Below, in pieces: positions 6,689 through 13,968 of a stretch of 20,326 nt of DNA. The notes under the pieces were generated by a model. The model saw only the letters and a program-made list of their open reading frames with translations. It had not been told where the DNA came from and did no database searches. Made by a program: the position numbers and the translations under genes. Position 1 is the first letter of the stretch. Each line of letters starts with the position of its first letter. Source of the stretch: JBOGWA01 sp050693155 (GTDB lineage: Bacteria > Actinomycetota > UBA4738 > CALAEC01); assembly GCA_050693155.1 (NCBI GenBank), contig JBOGWA010000066.1, positions 1 through 20,326 of the forward strand, read 5' to 3'.

Positions 6689-8668
6689 CTATGCGCTGAT
6701 TGTGTGCTCGAAGCAGCCAATCAGGCGCCCAGCCGCTCCTTCGGTAGGTGTGACCGCCTGGAATCGCCACGCTCCCTCCTCGAGCTCGGTCCGCGCGACG
6801 AAGTGCCCAGGGCCGAGGCGTTTGGTCCCAAGCTCGATGACGTCGTCGCTGCCGGCCCGCAACGCCGCGATCGCGTCGAGCTCTGGGATCCGGAACTCGC
6901 TGAATTCTCCTGGGCGCAGGAACGTGAAGTGAACCTCGTGGCGATTCCCGCCGACGCCCCCGACGAGACCCTGCACCGAACCGCCCTCCGGAAGCTCCAT
7001 GGAATAGATGATCGGCGTGCGTTTTCCGAGCGGCTGAGCGGCACAACGGGTGCCGACAACGAGCGGGACCTCGACCGAGTCATCGGGTTGCTGAACGAGA
7101 ACGGCGACCCGCCATTGCCCAATCAGAGAAAGGTTGCCGCCGACCGCCCCGTACCTTCCCGGGCTCAGGGTGTCGAGCGCGAGGGTCGAGTCGCCGGGCT
7201 GCGCCTGGTCGAGGAATGAGAATCGCAGCGATACGGCCCGCGCGTCGATCGGCTCGCCGGTGTCGAAGTCGCTGACCGTGGCTACGAACCGGTTGAGTCC
7301 CTGCGTGCCGGGAGTGACCTCGAGCCGCACCCGGACGGAGGTTGCGAAGTCGGACCCCGACACGATGAGGGGAGTCGCGGTGGCCAGCGTCGCCCGAGTC
7401 GACGGAGCAGACGCGGGCGGGGCGAGGCTCGTGAGCACGGCGGTGGCCACCAGGACCGCCGCCGCGACGCTCAACTCGGTCCGGGAGATTCGACGGAGCG
7501 GGCCCAGGTTCGTTCCGGCTCTGGGTACGTTGCGGTAGCGGTTTGTCGCCCCAAGCGCGAGGAGGGGCAGCAGCAGGCCGACCTTGGTGATGACGACCCA
7601 TCCGTACGACGTGGAGAAGAGATTGCCGAGACCCCCGACCTCGTTGATGGCGCGGATGACGCCGGTGCCCACGACGACGGCAAGAGCCGCTCCGGCGACC
7701 GCGGAGAACCGCCGAACGGCGGCCGCCTTCTCCTGGTCTGCGGTCCCCCGCACACCGAGAAGCAGGGCCGCGAGCCCACCGATCCAGATCCCCGCCGCCG
7801 CGAAGTGCGCCCACTGGGCCGCGATCTTCACCCACGGCAGGGACTGGGCCGCGGCGTGGCCTGCGGCAGCTTCGGCCAGCATCGCTCCGGCGGCGCCGAC
7901 GGCAACGGGGACGAGCGCGATCTGCCATCGGGGGCCGGGGCGAAGGGCGACCGTCGCGCCAATCAGAGCGACTCCGATCCCGGCCGCGCGCCACAGCAGC
8001 ATCCCTCCGAGCGAGGTCCCCAGAAACGTGCCGAGTCCCACCTGGGCGGCGTTGTTCTGGGCTGCGGCAAGTCCTATGAGCCCGATCAGCCCCACCACTC
8101 CACCTGCTACCGCGAAGCGGCGGACCGTTCCAGGCGCGTTGCCGAAGGCCGCGATGCCGATCACGGCGCTTCCAAGAATGGCGACGAGCCCGATTATGAG
8201 CACCCATCGACCGGCCACTTCCAGCGGGGAGACATCCGGCGCCGCGCCGACACTGCCGACCAGCGTTGGAGCGACGTCCAGGGGCGGGACGCCCACGCCG
8301 AACGTAAACGCCCCGGCCGTCGCGTGGCCGTCGACGCGGGAGACGACGCGCCACGTGACCGTGTAGACGCCCTCCGGCGCTTCGCTGACCGCGACTCGAA
8401 GGGAGCGGGGATCTGAGGGAACCGGGACCGCCCGCCCCTCGACGAGCGATGTCCCCTGCTGGTCGAGCACGTCGATATCCGCTAGCGACGGCTCGGGCTC
8501 CTCGGTAAACGTGAGCGTGAGGGTCTCCGGCGGTTGGTCGAGAGTCGCTCCCTGCTCGGGAACGGAGGCCTTCAGGAGTGCATGCGCGTCGGCGCTCGGA
8601 GCGAAGAGCAGCAGTCCGAGTCCTACGAGGAGCGTGACCGTGAGTGCTCGGAGCGATCGTGCGCTCAC
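6689..8668 (-). CDS. CopC-CopD fusion copper transport protein with extra C-terminal beta domains
   Basis: The 659-residue membrane protein joins several modules. After a signal peptide cut at SADA the mature chain begins with His29 (HALLKASVP), the N-terminal copper ligand of CopC proteins. The CopC domain ends with WRVVSRVDGHATAGAFTF, where His114 is the second conserved His. Residues about 148-425 are a CopD-type bundle of membrane helices (for example GLVAILGSAVIGIAAF). Residues about 440-540 resemble a YtkA/FixH domain (GRYGAVGGNLSLIGQWRVAV), and 545-659 are a further beta-rich, Gly-rich extracytoplasmic part that I cannot name. It probably binds copper outside and imports or delivers it, perhaps to the cupredoxin encoded 55 nt downstream. 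The GTG start follows a TAGGGT hexamer by 6 nt. Confidence 0.9.
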   Translation of the reverse strand: MSARSLRALTVTLLVGLGLLLFAPSADAHALLKASVPEQGATLDQPPETLTLTFTEEPEPSLADIDVLDQQGTSLVEGRAVPVPSDPRSLRVAVSEAPEGVYTVTWRVVSRVDGHATAGAFTFGVGVPPLDVAPTLVGSVGAAPDVSPLEVAGRWVLIIGLVAILGSAVIGIAAFGNAPGTVRRFAVAGGVVGLIGLIGLAAAQNNAAQVGLGTFLGTSLGGMLLWRAAGIGVALIGATVALRPGPRWQIALVPVAVGAAGAMLAEAAAGHAAAQSLPWVKIAAQWAHFAAAGIWIGGLAALLLGVRGTADQEKAAAVRRFSAVAGAALAVVVGTGVIRAINEVGGLGNLFSTSYGWVVITKVGLLLPLLALGATNRYRNVPRAGTNLGPLRRISRTELSVAAAVLVATAVLTSLAPPASAPSTRATLATATPLIVSGSDFATSVRVRLEVTPGTQGLNRFVATVSDFDTGEPIDARAVSLRFSFLDQAQPGDSTLALDTLSPGRYGAVGGNLSLIGQWRVAVLVQQPDDSVEVPLVVGTRCAAQPLGKRTPIIYSMELPEGGSVQGLVGGVGGNRHEVHFTFLRPGEFSEFRIPELDAIAALRAGSDDVIELGTKRLGPGHFVARTELEEGAWRFQAVTPTEGAAGRLIGCFEHTISA

Positions 8669-8674
8669 GTCCTC

Positions 8675-8680
8675 ACCCTA
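8675..8680 (-). promoter_or_regulatory. Putative -10 element (TAGGGT) of a leaderless promoter for the CopC-CopD gene
   Basis: On the minus strand TAGGGT fits TANNNT and is separated from the GTG at 8668 by 6 nt (GAGGAC), the same spacing as at 1615, 11474, 16898 and 16919. The GAGGA in the spacer is too close to the GTG to act as a normal ribosome site. Confidence 0.4.
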
Positions 8681-8776
8681 CAACGCACTCTCTCGCTCTG
8701 AGCAGGAACCACCACACCGTGTTCGATCCAGGGCGGGCCGTGGATGCCGCAAAGGCTCTTCTGGCCACGCGTCGAA

Positions 8777-8806
8777 TAGAGTACGGAGCGCCCGCATCCA
8801 AGGAGA
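8777..8806 (+). promoter_or_regulatory. Putative -10 (TAGAGT) and Shine-Dalgarno (AAGGAGA) of the first LVIVD gene
   Basis: TAGAGT is at 8777-8782 and AAGGAGA at 8800-8806, 7 nt before the ATG at 8814. Unlike most operon-leading genes here, this one has a normal leader of about 25 nt. The rest of the 145-bp divergent region 8669-8813 shows no other recognisable site. Confidence 0.5.
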
Positions 8807-8813
8807 CAGGACC

Positions 8814-10565
8814 ATGATGAAGAGGATTTCTCGCGGCCTCGCGCCGTTGTTCATTTTTGCCGTTGCGTTCGGCGTCTTCACGGCCCCCCCTGCGATGGCC
8901 GACCATACGAATCCTCGGGAACCGATTCTGCCGACCGAGCCGGGGTTTCCCGGCGAGACTCCGCTCATTACCGGAGAGGGGACATGGGAGCTCCTCGCAA
9001 ACTTCCCATATCCGCCGGTGGACGGGGGAGGAAGCGATCACAAGTTCTTCACGATGGAGGGCGACATCTACGCCGCGGTCGGCACTCTCGGGCAGCACGA
9101 CGCGGCCATCGGACAGCGGATCCTCAAACTCACCGAGGAAGGGACGGTGAACCCAACCTGGGTCGCCGACCACGGTTCCGCGGCCTGCCCGCCCGCGAAC
9201 GCCTCGGTGACCGGCCTTCAGCACGATCAGGCTTTCCTCGGCACGATCAGCAAGAAGATGCTCAAGCGGATCGAGAAGGTCCCGGCTCGAAGCCTCGTGG
9301 TCACTCCGGAGGTCATGCTGGACGCAACCGATGCAACCGGCCGGTGTCACGACCCGGTCGGCGGCGGGATCGAGCTCGTCGACATTAGCGAGCTCACCGA
9401 TCCCGCTTTCGAACCGAGGGAGATCCACCTCGTCCGACACGCGGGAACCTCACACACGGTCACGGTCGACGACGCACGTCCGTGGATCTACTACAACAAC
9501 ACCTCGAACGGCTCGGGGACGCCGTGGATCGACGTCGTCGACACGCGCTCCTGCCTGGGCCTCGCGGGGCTGACGCTCGAGGAGAAGCGGGAGCGGTGCC
9601 GACCAAAGGTGTACCGGCTGCCGTACAAACAAGAGTGGTCGCCGGCCGGCGCGACGTGTCACGACCTCACCTCCCGTGGGAACCTCATCTACTGTGCGGC
9701 GCTCAACACGACGCTCATCTTCGACGTGGGTGGGATCGTGAAGAAGAAGGGCGGTCTGAAGGGAAGACCCCTGGCGTGTGAGCTCACCGCAGGGACGATG
9801 ACCGGCGCCATGGTGACGGACTGCTCGGCGATCCCACCACCGGAGGAAGGCCAGGAGACCTCCTCGCTCGGAGGATTCAGGTTCCTCGGGACGGTTCCCC
9901 ACGACGGAACCCTTCCCCCGACCGAGGACATCGCCACCGCCCACCAGGCCTACCCCACTCCGGACAAGCATTGGATGTTCGTGACGGACGAGCGAGGGGG
10001 CGGCGTCGTACCGCCCGGCGCCACCTGTGTGCCCGGCGTGGAGAACCCGCAGGGCAACGGCGGGATCCACGTCTTCGACATCAGCGACCCGAAGAACATC
10101 GAGTACGCGCTGACTCCCGATGGTGCAAAGGCGGTCTGGATCGCGGAGCCTCAGATTCCCTCGCCGTCCTTCTGCACCGTCCATGTAATCGAGCAGATGG
10201 TGGGCGAGCAGCGGTTCGCGGTTGGGTACTACACCCAAGGGGCGAAGGTCCTCGACTGGTGGGTCGATGAGGAGGGGCAATTCACGTTCCGCGAGACCGC
10301 GTCGATCATCTTGCCGAACGCGAACGTCTGGTCGGTTTCTCCGTTCAAGATCGAGGACCACGGCGACGGCACGAAGACGTACTACATGATTGCCTCGGAC
10401 ATCAATCGCGGGATCGATGTTTTGAGCTGGACGGGTCCCTCGAACCCGATCGGGACCCCGCCCCCGGCGGGCAGGGCAGCTGAGGGATCCGCGGACCCCG
10501 GACTCCTGATGTTGGCGTTGTTCTCGCTCCCGGCCCTGATTCGGGCGAGGAGACGTCTGGCCTGA
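8814..10565 (+). CDS. Large secreted LVIVD-repeat beta-propeller protein with C-terminal membrane anchor
   Basis: The 583-residue product has a signal peptide (LAPLFIFAVAFGVFTAPPAMA, given as LAPLFIFAVAFG then VFTAPPAMA, cut near residue 29). A propeller of LVIVD-like blades follows (GGGIELVDISE, NGGIHVFDIS, RGIDVLSW). Ten cysteines suggest disulfides and export. The C-terminus has a Pro/Ala linker, a short hydrophobic stretch (PGLLMLALFSLPALI) and a basic end (RARRRLA), resembling a membrane-retention or sorting tail. Four histidines (214, 283, 377, 457) sit in blade motifs also found in the second LVIVD protein at 18843. The enzymatic role is unknown; LVIVD proteins are mostly uncharacterised. 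It is divergent from the CopC-CopD gene. The in-frame extension upstream to 8511 is antisense to that gene and was rejected, because AAGGAGA precedes 8814. ATG 8817 is an alternative. Confidence 0.85.
   Translation: MMKRISRGLAPLFIFAVAFGVFTAPPAMADHTNPREPILPTEPGFPGETPLITGEGTWELLANFPYPPVDGGGSDHKFFTMEGDIYAAVGTLGQHDAAIGQRILKLTEEGTVNPTWVADHGSAACPPANASVTGLQHDQAFLGTISKKMLKRIEKVPARSLVVTPEVMLDATDATGRCHDPVGGGIELVDISELTDPAFEPREIHLVRHAGTSHTVTVDDARPWIYYNNTSNGSGTPWIDVVDTRSCLGLAGLTLEEKRERCRPKVYRLPYKQEWSPAGATCHDLTSRGNLIYCAALNTTLIFDVGGIVKKKGGLKGRPLACELTAGTMTGAMVTDCSAIPPPEEGQETSSLGGFRFLGTVPHDGTLPPTEDIATAHQAYPTPDKHWMFVTDERGGGVVPPGATCVPGVENPQGNGGIHVFDISDPKNIEYALTPDGAKAVWIAEPQIPSPSFCTVHVIEQMVGEQRFAVGYYTQGAKVLDWWVDEEGQFTFRETASIILPNANVWSVSPFKIEDHGDGTKTYYMIASDINRGIDVLSWTGPSNPIGTPPPAGRAAEGSADPGLLMLALFSLPALIRARRRLA
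10547..10552 (+). promoter_or_regulatory. Shine-Dalgarno GAGGAG that supports a CTG start at 10562
   Basis: GAGGAG lies inside the end of the LVIVD gene, 9 nt before the CTG at 10562. It is the only good ribosome site near the 5' end of the glycosylase frame and decides the start call there. Confidence 0.6.
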
Positions 10566-11251
10566 CGAGCGCACATCTCCTCGCTCGCCTGAACGAGGAG
10601 GTCGTCGCGTGCCGGAAGTGCCCGCGGCTGGTGCGCTGGCGAGAGGAGGCGGCCCAGCGCCCACCGCGACGGTTCGCCGCCTCGGAGTATTGGGCTCGGC
10701 CGGTCCCCGGCTTCGGTGACCCGGCGGCACGACTGCTTATCGTTGGGCTCGCCCCCGCAGCGCACGGGGGAAACAGGACCGGGCGTATCTTTACGGGCGA
10801 TCGGTCGGGAGACTGGCTCTACGCGGCTCTTCACCGCGCCGGGTTCTCGAACCGCGCGACGTCAGAACACAGAAACGACGGGCTCCGCCTACGTGGCGCC
10901 TACATCGCTGCGGTAAACCGCTGCGCACCGCCGGCGAACCGGCCGACACCGCAGGAGCGCGACGCCTGCCTGCCGTATCTCGAGCGCGAGATCGCGATAC
11001 TCGATGCGCTTCGGGTAGCCGTCGCGCTCGGGGCCTTCGCCTGGGATGGCGTCCTCCGGGCGCTCTCGTCGCTTGGCCATGAGATACCCCGCCCGAAACC
11101 AAGATTCGGACACGGGGTCGAGGTGAAGATCGCTCCCTATGTCCTCGTTGGCTCCTACCACCCGAGCCAGCAGAACACCTTCACCGGCGTGCTCACCCAG
11201 AAGATGCTCGACGCCGTCTTTCGCCGGGCGGCGCGCCTCGCGGCAACCTAG
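10562..11251 (+). CDS. udgB: Family-5 (UdgB-type) iron-sulfur uracil-DNA glycosylase, probable CTG start
   Basis: The product (229 residues) excises uracil and possibly other deaminated bases from DNA. Motif A is GLAPAAHGGNRTGR followed by FTGD (62-80). Motif B is GSYHPSQQN (197-205). The four cysteines expected for a 4Fe-4S cluster are Cys17 and Cys20 (ACRKCPRLV), Cys121 and Cys136. The first ATG/GTG/TTG in frame is the GTG at 10631, but starting there removes Cys17 and Cys20. Upstream, from the stop at 10481 onward, there is no ATG, GTG or TTG. The CTG at 10562 has a GAGGAG 9 nt before it and overlaps the LVIVD stop (CTGA), so it is the best start. The stop TAG (11249-11251) is the first triplet of a repeat unit. 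Confidence 0.88.
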   Translation: MTSAHLLARLNEEVVACRKCPRLVRWREEAAQRPPRRFAASEYWARPVPGFGDPAARLLIVGLAPAAHGGNRTGRIFTGDRSGDWLYAALHRAGFSNRATSEHRNDGLRLRGAYIAAVNRCAPPANRPTPQERDACLPYLEREIAILDALRVAVALGAFAWDGVLRALSSLGHEIPRPKPRFGHGVEVKIAPYVLVGSYHPSQQNTFTGVLTQKMLDAVFRRAARLAAT

Positions 11252-11333
11252 CCCCCGGTCAGATGGGGGTCCGGGCGCTCAAGAAGCGGAGCCAGGAAGT
11301 CCCAGCAGGCGGTTCCGGACGAAAGCGGAGCGT
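11249..11333 (+). repeat. Tandem repeat unit 1 (85 bp)
   Basis: The unit starts TAGCCCCCGGTCAGATGGGG and ends AAAGCGGAGCGT. Its first three bases are the stop of udgB. It matches unit 2 except for scattered changes in the middle and one C/G change (CCGGGCGCT against CCGGGGGCT) that weakens the hairpin. The unit is extragenic apart from the stop codon. Confidence 0.9.
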
Positions 11334-11419
11334 TAGCCCCCGGTCAGATGGGGGTCCGGGGGCTCAAGAAGCGGAGCCAGGAAGTTTCGGCAGGCGGTTC
11401 CGAGCGCAAAGCGGAGCGT
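11334..11419 (+). repeat. Tandem repeat unit 2 (86 bp)
   Basis: Directly abuts unit 1 and is nearly identical to it, one base longer. The arms AGCCCCCGG (11335-11343) and CCGGGGGCT (11356-11364) are perfectly complementary and enclose 12 nt. Periods of 85 and 86 are not multiples of three, so the repeat is not a coding tandem. Confidence 0.9.
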
Positions 11420-11454
11420 TAGCCCCCGGTCAGATGGGGGTCCGGGGGCTCAAG
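11420..11454 (+). repeat. Partial tandem repeat unit 3 (35 bp)
   Basis: Identical to the first 35 bases of unit 2, including the 9-bp hairpin arms (11421-11429 and 11442-11450). It breaks off into CGGCCGG just before the ABC exporter promoter. Confidence 0.9.
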
Positions 11455-11461
11455 CGGCCGG

Positions 11462-11467
11462 TATCCT
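11462..11467 (+). promoter_or_regulatory. Putative -10 element (TATCCT) of a leaderless promoter for the ABC exporter
   Basis: TATCCT lies exactly 6 nt (TGGATC) before the GTG at 11474, 8 nt after the last repeat unit. No Shine-Dalgarno is present before the GTG and no -35 is recognisable; the -35 position would fall inside repeat unit 3. Confidence 0.5.
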
Positions 11468-11473
11468 TGGATC

Positions 11474-13423
11474 GTGCCGCGCGGACACTTTCCACTCATT
11501 CTTCCTCCGGAGGAACGCGTCCCGATCCGTCGAGCGACCTTGAAGAGAATCGCGGGGATCTTCCATCCCTACCGGCGTCTGATGGGGATCGTCGCCGTGG
11601 CCATCATCGTGACCTCGATCCTTGGTGTCGCGAACCCGTTCCTCGTGAAGTTCACCTTCGACCGGGGGCTGGGGTTCAACACAGGCCGCGGTGTCAACAT
11701 CGGCCTGCTCTTGTTCTTTGTCGGTCTGATGCTCGCGCTTCCGTTCGTCTCGGGAACGATCGGGCTCGGGCAGACCTACCTTTCGAACCTCATCGGCCAG
11801 CGAGTCATGCGCGATCTTCGCAACCGGCTGTACGGCCACCTCCAGCGGATGCCGCTTCGATTCTTCACCGGAACGAGGACGGGGGAGATCCAGTCGCGCC
11901 TCTCGAACGACGTCGGGGGCGTTCAGATAGTGGTCACCGACACGGCGGCCAGCATTCTTTCGAACACCGCGCTGGTGATCTCCACGGTGGCGGCGATGAC
12001 CTTGCTTTCATGGCAGCTCACGTTGCTCTCCCTTGGAGTCGTGCCGTTCTTCGTGTGGCTGTCGCACCGAGTCGGAAAGGCTCGGCAGCAGGTCGCCGCC
12101 TCGACCCAGAAGAGCCTGGCCGATCTCTCCGCCATCACCGAGGAGACCCTCTCCGTCTCGGGCATGCTTCTTTCGAAATCGTTCGGTCGGCGGCGCTACG
12201 AGGTCGATCGGTTCGAGCGGGAGAACGAACGGCTCACCGCCCTCCAGATTCGCCAGCAGATGATCGGGCGGATCTTTTTCGCGAGCATCCAGATCTTCTT
12301 CTCGGCCACGCCGGCGCTCGTTTATCTCGTGGCGGGCTTCGTCATCTCCGGCGATCCCACGTCGAGCATCACGGCAGGCACGCTTGCCGCGTTCACGATG
12401 CTTCAGAGCCGCCTCTTCTTCCCCATCGGACAGATGTTGCAGATGAACGTCGAGGTGCAATCGGCGATGGCCCTCTTCGAGCGGATCTTCGAGTACCTCG
12501 ACATGACCGAAGAGATCAAAGATCGGCCCGGCGCGAAGGACATCCCGAAGGATGAGGTGAACGGCCAGGTGCGGTTCCGTGGTGTCTCCTTCCGCTACGA
12601 GGCCCCGAGGAAAACCGAGACGCCGATCAGTCCACCGGACCGGGCCGTCGGGGACGGAGATCGGAGCCCGAGAGAGTGGACGCTCGAAAACGTCGATCTC
12701 GAGGTAGAGCCGGGGCAGCTCGCGGCGCTCGTCGGGCCGAGCGGAGCCGGAAAAACGACGATCACGTACCTGGTTCCACGCCTCTACGACGTCCAGCACG
12801 GCGCCGTCGAGATCGACGGCGTCGACGTCCGCGACATCAAGCTCGAAAGCCTCGGCGAGTTCATGGGCATGGTCACTCAGGAGACCTATCTCTTCCACTC
12901 GAGCATGCGCGACAACCTGCTGTATGGGAACCCACGGGCGACCGAAGAGGACCTGATCGCGGCCACGAAGGCCGCGTTCATCCACGACAAGGTCATGGAG
13001 CTCCCCGATGGTCTCGATACGATCGTCGGCGAGCGAGGCTACCGGCTCTCGGGAGGTGAGAAACAGCGGCTCGCGATCGCCCGGGCGATTCTCAAGGACC
13101 CTCGCATTCTGATCCTCGACGAGGCCACGTCGTCGCTCGATACGACCTCGGAGCGACTCGTTCAGGAGGCGCTCCGGCCGCTCATGCGGGCCCGGACCAC
13201 GATCGCGATCGCCCACCGCCTGTCGACGATCCTTTCCGCCGACGTGATCTTCGTGCTCGACCGCGGCCGACTCGTCGAGCGCGGGACCCATGCTGAGCTG
13301 GTCCGCGACGGCGGCCTCTACGCACGACTCTACGAGCAGCAGTTCAAGAGCGGCGAGGTGGAGGCCGAGTGCGAGGACGGCGTGGTTCTTTCCTCCGGGG
13401 AGATCGTCACGCGCGGTTCGTAA
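11474..13423 (+). CDS. MsbA/LmrA-type ABC exporter (fused membrane and ATPase domains)
   Basis: This is a 649-residue half-transporter expected to homodimerise in the cytoplasmic membrane and export a lipid, drug or peptide. The membrane domain spans about 30-320 with six helices and a typical loop (GEIQSRLSNDV, 137-147). The ATPase domain has Walker A GPSGAGKTT (421-429), Q-loop Gln469, signature LSGGEKQ (525-531), Walker B ILILDE (545-550) and switch His581, so it looks catalytically complete. Between FRYEAP and WTLENVDLEV there is an insert of about 20 polar residues (380-400) absent from most relatives. The GTG start follows a -10 hexamer by 6 nt. The last 17 bp overlap the convergent GNAT gene. 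Substrate cannot be read from sequence. Confidence 0.93.
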   Translation: MPRGHFPLILPPEERVPIRRATLKRIAGIFHPYRRLMGIVAVAIIVTSILGVANPFLVKFTFDRGLGFNTGRGVNIGLLLFFVGLMLALPFVSGTIGLGQTYLSNLIGQRVMRDLRNRLYGHLQRMPLRFFTGTRTGEIQSRLSNDVGGVQIVVTDTAASILSNTALVISTVAAMTLLSWQLTLLSLGVVPFFVWLSHRVGKARQQVAASTQKSLADLSAITEETLSVSGMLLSKSFGRRRYEVDRFERENERLTALQIRQQMIGRIFFASIQIFFSATPALVYLVAGFVISGDPTSSITAGTLAAFTMLQSRLFFPIGQMLQMNVEVQSAMALFERIFEYLDMTEEIKDRPGAKDIPKDEVNGQVRFRGVSFRYEAPRKTETPISPPDRAVGDGDRSPREWTLENVDLEVEPGQLAALVGPSGAGKTTITYLVPRLYDVQHGAVEIDGVDVRDIKLESLGEFMGMVTQETYLFHSSMRDNLLYGNPRATEEDLIAATKAAFIHDKVMELPDGLDTIVGERGYRLSGGEKQRLAIARAILKDPRILILDEATSSLDTTSERLVQEALRPLMRARTTIAIAHRLSTILSADVIFVLDRGRLVERGTHAELVRDGGLYARLYEQQFKSGEVEAECEDGVVLSSGEIVTRGS

Positions 13424-13922
13424 GCGCCAGCTCGTAGGAAAGAAGCACGAATTCTCCGCCGAGATCCAGGTCCGTGGAGCGGCGGAACCCGAGCGATTCG
13501 TACATGTCTTGGGCGGCTCGCATCCGCCGCGTCGTGTTGAGCGTGAGCAGAGTCTTTCCTTGGCGTTCGGCTTCCTCGATGCACGCCTCGACGAGCCGGC
13601 GACCGATGCCTCGGCGGCGTGCGTCGGGATCGACGCCCAGCATCCGAAGGTGCGCCTGCCCGGGCTGGAGCGGCGTCTCCTCGAGCGAGCTTCCGGGGAC
13701 GCGGCCTTCTAACTCGAGGGTCGCCGTGCCGAGTATGGCCCCCTCCTCGATCGCAACCAGAACGAGTGTCTTGTCGGCGCGGCTCTGGACGTCGGCCAGC
13801 CGGTCGAGGTAGGTCTGCCAGCCGGGCTCGTCCGGCTTTGCGAACTCCCGGTACGACCGCGCGGTCACGCGTCCTGCTTCGTCGAACTCCTCGGGTCGGG
13901 CGGGACGGATCTCGATCGCCAT
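13407..13922 (-). CDS. GNAT-family N-acetyltransferase
   Basis: A 171-residue cytoplasmic GNAT protein that would transfer an acyl group from acetyl-CoA to an amine. Motif A is LGVDPDARRRGIGRRLVEAC with the CoA-pyrophosphate loop RRRGIG at 102-107. Motif B is MYESLGFRR near 140. The acceptor cannot be told. The ATG is chosen because it opens the GNAT beta-1 strand (AIEIRPARPEEFDEA). It lies 2 bp inside a repeat copy that fills the gap to pgl, and no Shine-Dalgarno or -10 precedes it on the minus strand. Its 3' end overlaps the ABC exporter by 17 bp. Confidence 0.9.
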   Translation of the reverse strand: MAIEIRPARPEEFDEAGRVTARSYREFAKPDEPGWQTYLDRLADVQSRADKTLVLVAIEEGAILGTATLELEGRVPGSSLEETPLQPGQAHLRMLGVDPDARRRGIGRRLVEACIEEAERQGKTLLTLNTTRRMRAAQDMYESLGFRRSTDLDLGGEFVLLSYELALTNRA

Positions 13923-13924
13923 CT

Positions 13925-13968
13925 ATCTGACCGGGGGCTAACGCTCCGCTTTGCTCATGGAAACCGCT
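13925..13968 (-). repeat. Inverted copy of the 85/86-bp repeat between the GNAT and pgl starts
   Basis: On the minus strand this reads as the end of unit 2 joined to the start of unit 3. Positions 13925-13954 are a perfect 30-bp reverse complement of 11406-11435, and similarity continues with small changes to about 13968. Together with the tandem copies it brackets the ABC+GNAT block in inverted orientation. It fills nearly all of the 34-bp gap between the GNAT and pgl starts. Confidence 0.85.

Noticed and set aside
8511..8813. N-terminal extension of the first LVIVD protein
   Set aside because: It is antisense to copCD and would bury the signal peptide; the Shine-Dalgarno before 8814 decides.
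9450..10730. 426-residue minus-strand open frame opposite the LVIVD gene
   Set aside because: No domain, Arg/Pro-rich shadow composition, covers the convincing plus-strand gene and its stop.
10631..11251. udgB starting at GTG 10631
   Set aside because: It would delete the first two iron-sulfur cysteines and has no Shine-Dalgarno; CTG 10562 fits better.
11335..11450. Rho-independent terminators at the repeat hairpins
   Set aside because: The stems are good but no U-tract follows any of them.
11249..11454. CRISPR array
   Set aside because: Units of 85-86 bp abut with no unique spacers, and no cas gene is near.
11263..12555. Open frame that reads through the tandem repeats into the ABC gene region
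   Set aside because: The 85/86-bp period shifts frame between units, and most of the frame lies out of register over the real ABC gene.
12008..13291. 427-residue minus-strand open frame opposite the ABC ATPase domain
   Set aside because: The plus strand carries all ABC motifs; this is a codon-bias shadow.
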